From Methylocaldum sp. 14B (GTDB lineage Bacteria; Pseudomonadota; Gammaproteobacteria; Methylococcales; Methylococcaceae), in contig NZ_MSCV01000011.1 of assembly GCF_002005105.1 (NCBI RefSeq), positions 96,240 to 160,239 of the forward strand: a stretch of 64,000 nt of DNA, read 5' to 3'. The notes under the pieces were generated by a model. That model worked only from the letters and a program-made list of their open reading frames with translations. It was not told where the DNA came from and did not search any database. Positions 61,519 through 64,000 of the stretch are shown here, one piece after another. Position 1 is the first letter of the stretch; each line of letters starts with the position of its first letter. Position numbers and translations under genes: made by a program.

Positions 61519-62637
61519 TCAAAATGCCTCCCGTCCTTCGGCAATGTTGAGCAGCGCTGGGAAGCACAGCGTGGCCGCCCGCCGGCCGCTGGCCTCTACC
61601 AGCGCCCGCAGCACACCGGCGTCGCGCAGGGCAGGCAGCATGCGCTTGGCGGTAGGCTCTGGAATGCCGCTGCTGGCCACAAAGTCCGAACTCTTGAAGA
61701 TGGGCCGCTCAAAGATCCAGTCCAGGGCGTGGATGGCGTACTGCGAGCGCGTCAAATCAGCCAGTTCCCGCTTCATGCACTCATACAGCGCCAGAATGTC
61801 AGCCGCCTTGCGCTGGTTCTCTTCGGCCTGGGTCTTGATCGCCTGCAGAAAAAAGCGGCACCAACCCGTCCAATCGCCATCACGCGACACCGCCAGCAGG
61901 CGCTCGTAATACTCGTCGCGGTTCGCTTCCAGAAATGCGCTCAGGTAGAACATCGGCCGTTGAATCACTGCGTTTTGCCAGAGGAACAGCGGCACCAGCA
62001 TGCGTCCCAGGCGGCCATTGCCGTCCAGAAATGGATGCAGCGCCTCAAACTCCGCATGCACGATGGCCAGTTGCACCAGCCGGTCGGGGGCATCGGTGTG
62101 CAGATAGCGCTCCCAGGCGCTCATGGCGTCGGGCAGTTTGTCCGCGCCAATCGGCACAAAGCGCGCCTGTTCTACGGTGCAACCCGCCGGACCAATCCAG
62201 TTGGGAATGCGCCGGTACTCGCCGAGCGATTTGCCCTGGCCGCGCACGCCATCGAGCAGCACCTTGTGCGATTCACGCACCACCCGCTGCGACAGCGGCA
62301 CCGTCGCCAGCATTTTTTCCGCCATGCGCATCGCGGCGCGGTAGTTGAGCACCTCATGAATATCGTTGCGCCGCGCCTCGCTCAACTCAGGTGCCCCGCC
62401 TTCGGCCTCGAACTCCAACACCTCGCCCATGGTGGCCTGGGTGCCTTCGATGCGCGAAGACAGCACCGCTTCCTGCGTGGTTAACGGTGACAGCAGCACC
62501 GCGGCATTGGGAATGGCGGCCAGCGTACCGTCGTAGCGCGCCACTGCAGCAGACGCGGGCCCCAACAGGGGAATCAACTGAGGCCAATCCAGCTCGGCCG
62601 GGGGGAATGCGCCCAGATGATAGTGAACAGCCACCAT
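61519..62637 (-). CDS. Fic-domain protein inside the BREX operon
   Basis: 372-residue Fic protein, an AMP- or nucleotide-transferring enzyme. The active-site loop HPFLDGNGRLGR is at 201-212 with intact His and the Gly-rich anion hole. The N-terminal inhibitory motif SSRIEG (60-65) fits (S/T)xxxE(G/N), a class II auto-inhibited Fic. A C-terminal winged helix (about 310-372) follows. The ATG at 62637 overlaps the pglX stop (TGATG), so it is co-translated with pglX. It may add a toxin or regulatory activity to BREX. Confidence 0.93.
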   Translation of the reverse strand: MVAVHYHLGAFPPAELDWPQLIPLLGPASAAVARYDGTLAAIPNAAVLLSPLTTQEAVLSSRIEGTQATMGEVLEFEAEGGAPELSEARRNDIHEVLNYRAAMRMAEKMLATVPLSQRVVRESHKVLLDGVRGQGKSLGEYRRIPNWIGPAGCTVEQARFVPIGADKLPDAMSAWERYLHTDAPDRLVQLAIVHAEFEALHPFLDGNGRLGRMLVPLFLWQNAVIQRPMFYLSAFLEANRDEYYERLLAVSRDGDWTGWCRFFLQAIKTQAEENQRKAADILALYECMKRELADLTRSQYAIHALDWIFERPIFKSSDFVASSGIPEPTAKRMLPALRDAGVLRALVEASGRRAATLCFPALLNIAEGREAF

Positions 62638-64000
62638 CAACTATCTCCCTTCTTCTTGCGTGCCTTTTTCGGTTTGGCCTCGGGCTCGACGTACAGATTC
62701 TCCAGGCCATGCGCGATGGCGAGCGACTTGTCGGTCTTGCACTTCTCGCGAACGCGCTCGGGCCAGTAGTTCATGGCCAGGTGCGCCCAGTCGTAGTCAC
62801 CTTTTTCCAGCTTGGCCCAGGTGTCTTTGAGCACTTTCTGCCAGGGTTTGTGGCGGAACAGCGGCCACAGCGGCGCGGCGCTGATCTGCACGCCGTCGTC
62901 GTGGTTTGGCTTGTAGGTGGGTGCGAGCTTGAGCAATGTGTCGCGCAGCTCGATCAGCTCCAGCTCAAAGGCTTGCAACGCCTCGAACTGCCTTTCTTCG
63001 TCGCGAGTGCGAGACGACCCCTTGTTACGCAGCGCCGTCACGTCAGCGCCGACTTGTTTGAGCTTGGGCTCAACGAAGTCGTTGATCGCCGTGTACAGCG
63101 TCTGGCTGCTGAGGCTGGGGTAATAGACCCACAGCGTGTAACTGGCGGACGTCGTGCTCAACGGCCAGTAGATAGGCGCTTTGCGGCGGCTCTTGGAGTA
63201 GCGCTGCAGGTGGAAGAGGAAGAAGTCTCGTTGCAGCCAGCGGCGGACATCCTCCGGGACGGGTGCCTCGACACGACCGAGCACTTCTTCGACCAGACGC
63301 GCCAGGTCGTGCGGGTGGCCGGGGTCGTCCACCAGGATACCGGGGTGGGCGTGAAACGGCGCTGCGCCATCGGACAACATGCCGGGGCTTTTCGCAGGCA
63401 GCGGATCGAAGGGTTCAGGTTCCGGCGGGGCGGCGCGCTCGCCGGTGGCCAGACGCCAGTCGAAGCGGCCAAATGCAACACCTGCCGCATACGACAATGC
63501 ATCTTGTACAGGGCTTCGTTCTTCTTCGCTGGAATCTTCGTCATCTTCACCCGAATCGCTGCCGGCGGCACTTAGAAGCTCGTCTAATTCACGGAACTCA
63601 GAGACGTCGGTTCCATAGGAATCTGCAACCAGTTCATCTATCTGCCGCTCTGCAGTTATTAGATTCTGATCACTAATCTGCAGGCGCTCCTTAAACGGCT
63701 GCGCGAAAAAACTCGATGTTTCGTCTGTTGAAAGTTCAAGCCGTGTTCGCTTTAACAGCAAGTCAGCCAACTCTGCCAAGCTGCGTTTCTTTCCGTCACT
63801 AAAATCCGGATATGGCAGTTTCATCAGATTTGTCGGGTGCCATTGACGGCAGTCCGTTACAAGCTTTGCAAGTGCCCGAAAAGGTGTGGAAGCAAAGATT
63901 GCGAGCCCCTCAAGAATCTGGTCCCCAACAAACTGAACGGATGGTCCTTTCATATCAAATACACATCCTGCTGGAAGGGCTCTTGCAAAGAAGCCTTTAA
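62637..64000 (-). CDS. pglX: BREX adenine-specific DNA methyltransferase PglX, C-terminal part
   Basis: About 454 C-terminal residues of PglX; the frame stays open to the window edge (ARALPAGCVFDMKGPSVQFVG reads on through 63953), so the apparent ATG at 63953 is internal. Conserved C-terminal blocks of PglX are PAHLH-like LWVYYPSLSSQTLYTAINDFVEPKL, DDGVQISAAPLWPLF and WQKVLKDTWAKLEKGDYDWAHLAMNYWPERVREKC. The methyltransferase NPPY region lies outside the window. It marks self DNA, and its methylation is needed for BREX discrimination. Confidence 0.92.
   Translation of the reverse strand, partial: KGFFARALPAGCVFDMKGPSVQFVGDQILEGLAIFASTPFRALAKLVTDCRQWHPTNLMKLPYPDFSDGKKRSLAELADLLLKRTRLELSTDETSSFFAQPFKERLQISDQNLITAERQIDELVADSYGTDVSEFRELDELLSAAGSDSGEDDEDSSEEERSPVQDALSYAAGVAFGRFDWRLATGERAAPPEPEPFDPLPAKSPGMLSDGAAPFHAHPGILVDDPGHPHDLARLVEEVLGRVEAPVPEDVRRWLQRDFFLFHLQRYSKSRRKAPIYWPLSTTSASYTLWVYYPSLSSQTLYTAINDFVEPKLKQVGADVTALRNKGSSRTRDEERQFEALQAFELELIELRDTLLKLAPTYKPNHDDGVQISAAPLWPLFRHKPWQKVLKDTWAKLEKGDYDWAHLAMNYWPERVREKCKTDKSLAIAHGLENLYVEPEAKPKKARKKKGDS

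Larger units (their letters stand above)
11196..64000. mobile_element. Integrated genomic island downstream of ssrA (right end beyond window)
   Basis: From just after ssrA to the end of the window, every gene is of an accessory type: AbiE toxin-antitoxin, serine recombinase cassette, repressor/protease operons, a lambda-type prophage and a BREX operon. Base composition rises abruptly at about 11,233 relative to the host genes. ssrA is a very common integration target. The exact left end could be the ssrA 3' end or the stretch after its terminator; no second copy of the ssrA 3' end is seen in the window, so the right attachment site must be outside. Whether this is one element or several nested ones is not settled. 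Confidence 0.75.

Noticed and set aside
62637..63953. PglX start at the ATG of 63953
   Set aside because: The frame remains open upstream with conserved PglX-like residues, so the ATG is internal and the gene is cut by the window edge.

Overview
The first 11.2 kb is the chromosome of a gammaproteobacterium. BamE, Fur, a LolC/LolD lipoprotein exporter, ComEC, CysDN and an ssrA tag reading ANDDNYALAA all fit that class. The order may be Methylococcales-like, but that is only a guess. Host genes are moderately GC-rich. After the ssrA terminator the composition jumps to clearly higher GC and every following gene is accessory.

Layout: (1) 1-10.6 kb, core genes: bamE (partial), fur, lolC-lolD, a DUF2062 protein, comEC, cysD-cysN, a ceruloplasmin-like multicopper oxidase behind a near-consensus Fur box, and a ferritin-like protein. 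(2) 10.84-11.23 kb, the intact ssrA (tmRNA) gene with its terminator; an integrated island starts right after it. (3) 11.5-13.2 kb, an AbiEi/AbiEii toxin-antitoxin pair with promoter and operator visible. (4) 13.2-15.7 kb, a large serine recombinase cassette (ParB-like HTH protein, recombinase, DUF2924, small protein). (5) 15.8-20.9 kb, two divergent operons around shared inverted repeats: XRE repressor / ImmA-type protease / 404-residue helical protein on the minus strand, and two unrecognised proteins plus a DUF2188 protein on the plus strand. (6) 21.1-56.8 kb, a nearly complete lambda-type siphoprophage: replication and recombination genes, two ParB-methyltransferase fusions, a small minus-strand DUF3489/DUF6900 group, lambda-like head genes, a tail module with a frameshifted chaperone, and lysis genes. 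(7) 56.8-64.0 kb, a BREX phage-defence operon on the minus strand (pglX partial, fic, pglZ, brxL) whose brxL stop is 11 bp from the prophage lysozyme stop. pglX runs out of the window.

How the parts fit: the island combines a lysogen with at least two anti-phage systems (AbiE and BREX, the latter interrupted by a Fic gene). No tyrosine integrase is present, so the serine recombinase is the likely integration enzyme. The most unusual signal is a 31-bp element (12 fixed bases, 10 variable, 9 fixed) that occurs four times, always 34-35 bp before the start codon of a minus-strand gene. One copy precedes DUF2924-recombinase and three precede the DUF3489/DUF6900 group 18 kb away, tying these genes into one putative regulon. 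A second is a set of perfect inverted repeats of AAGTTGGCA in the prophage replication region, a candidate origin or control site.
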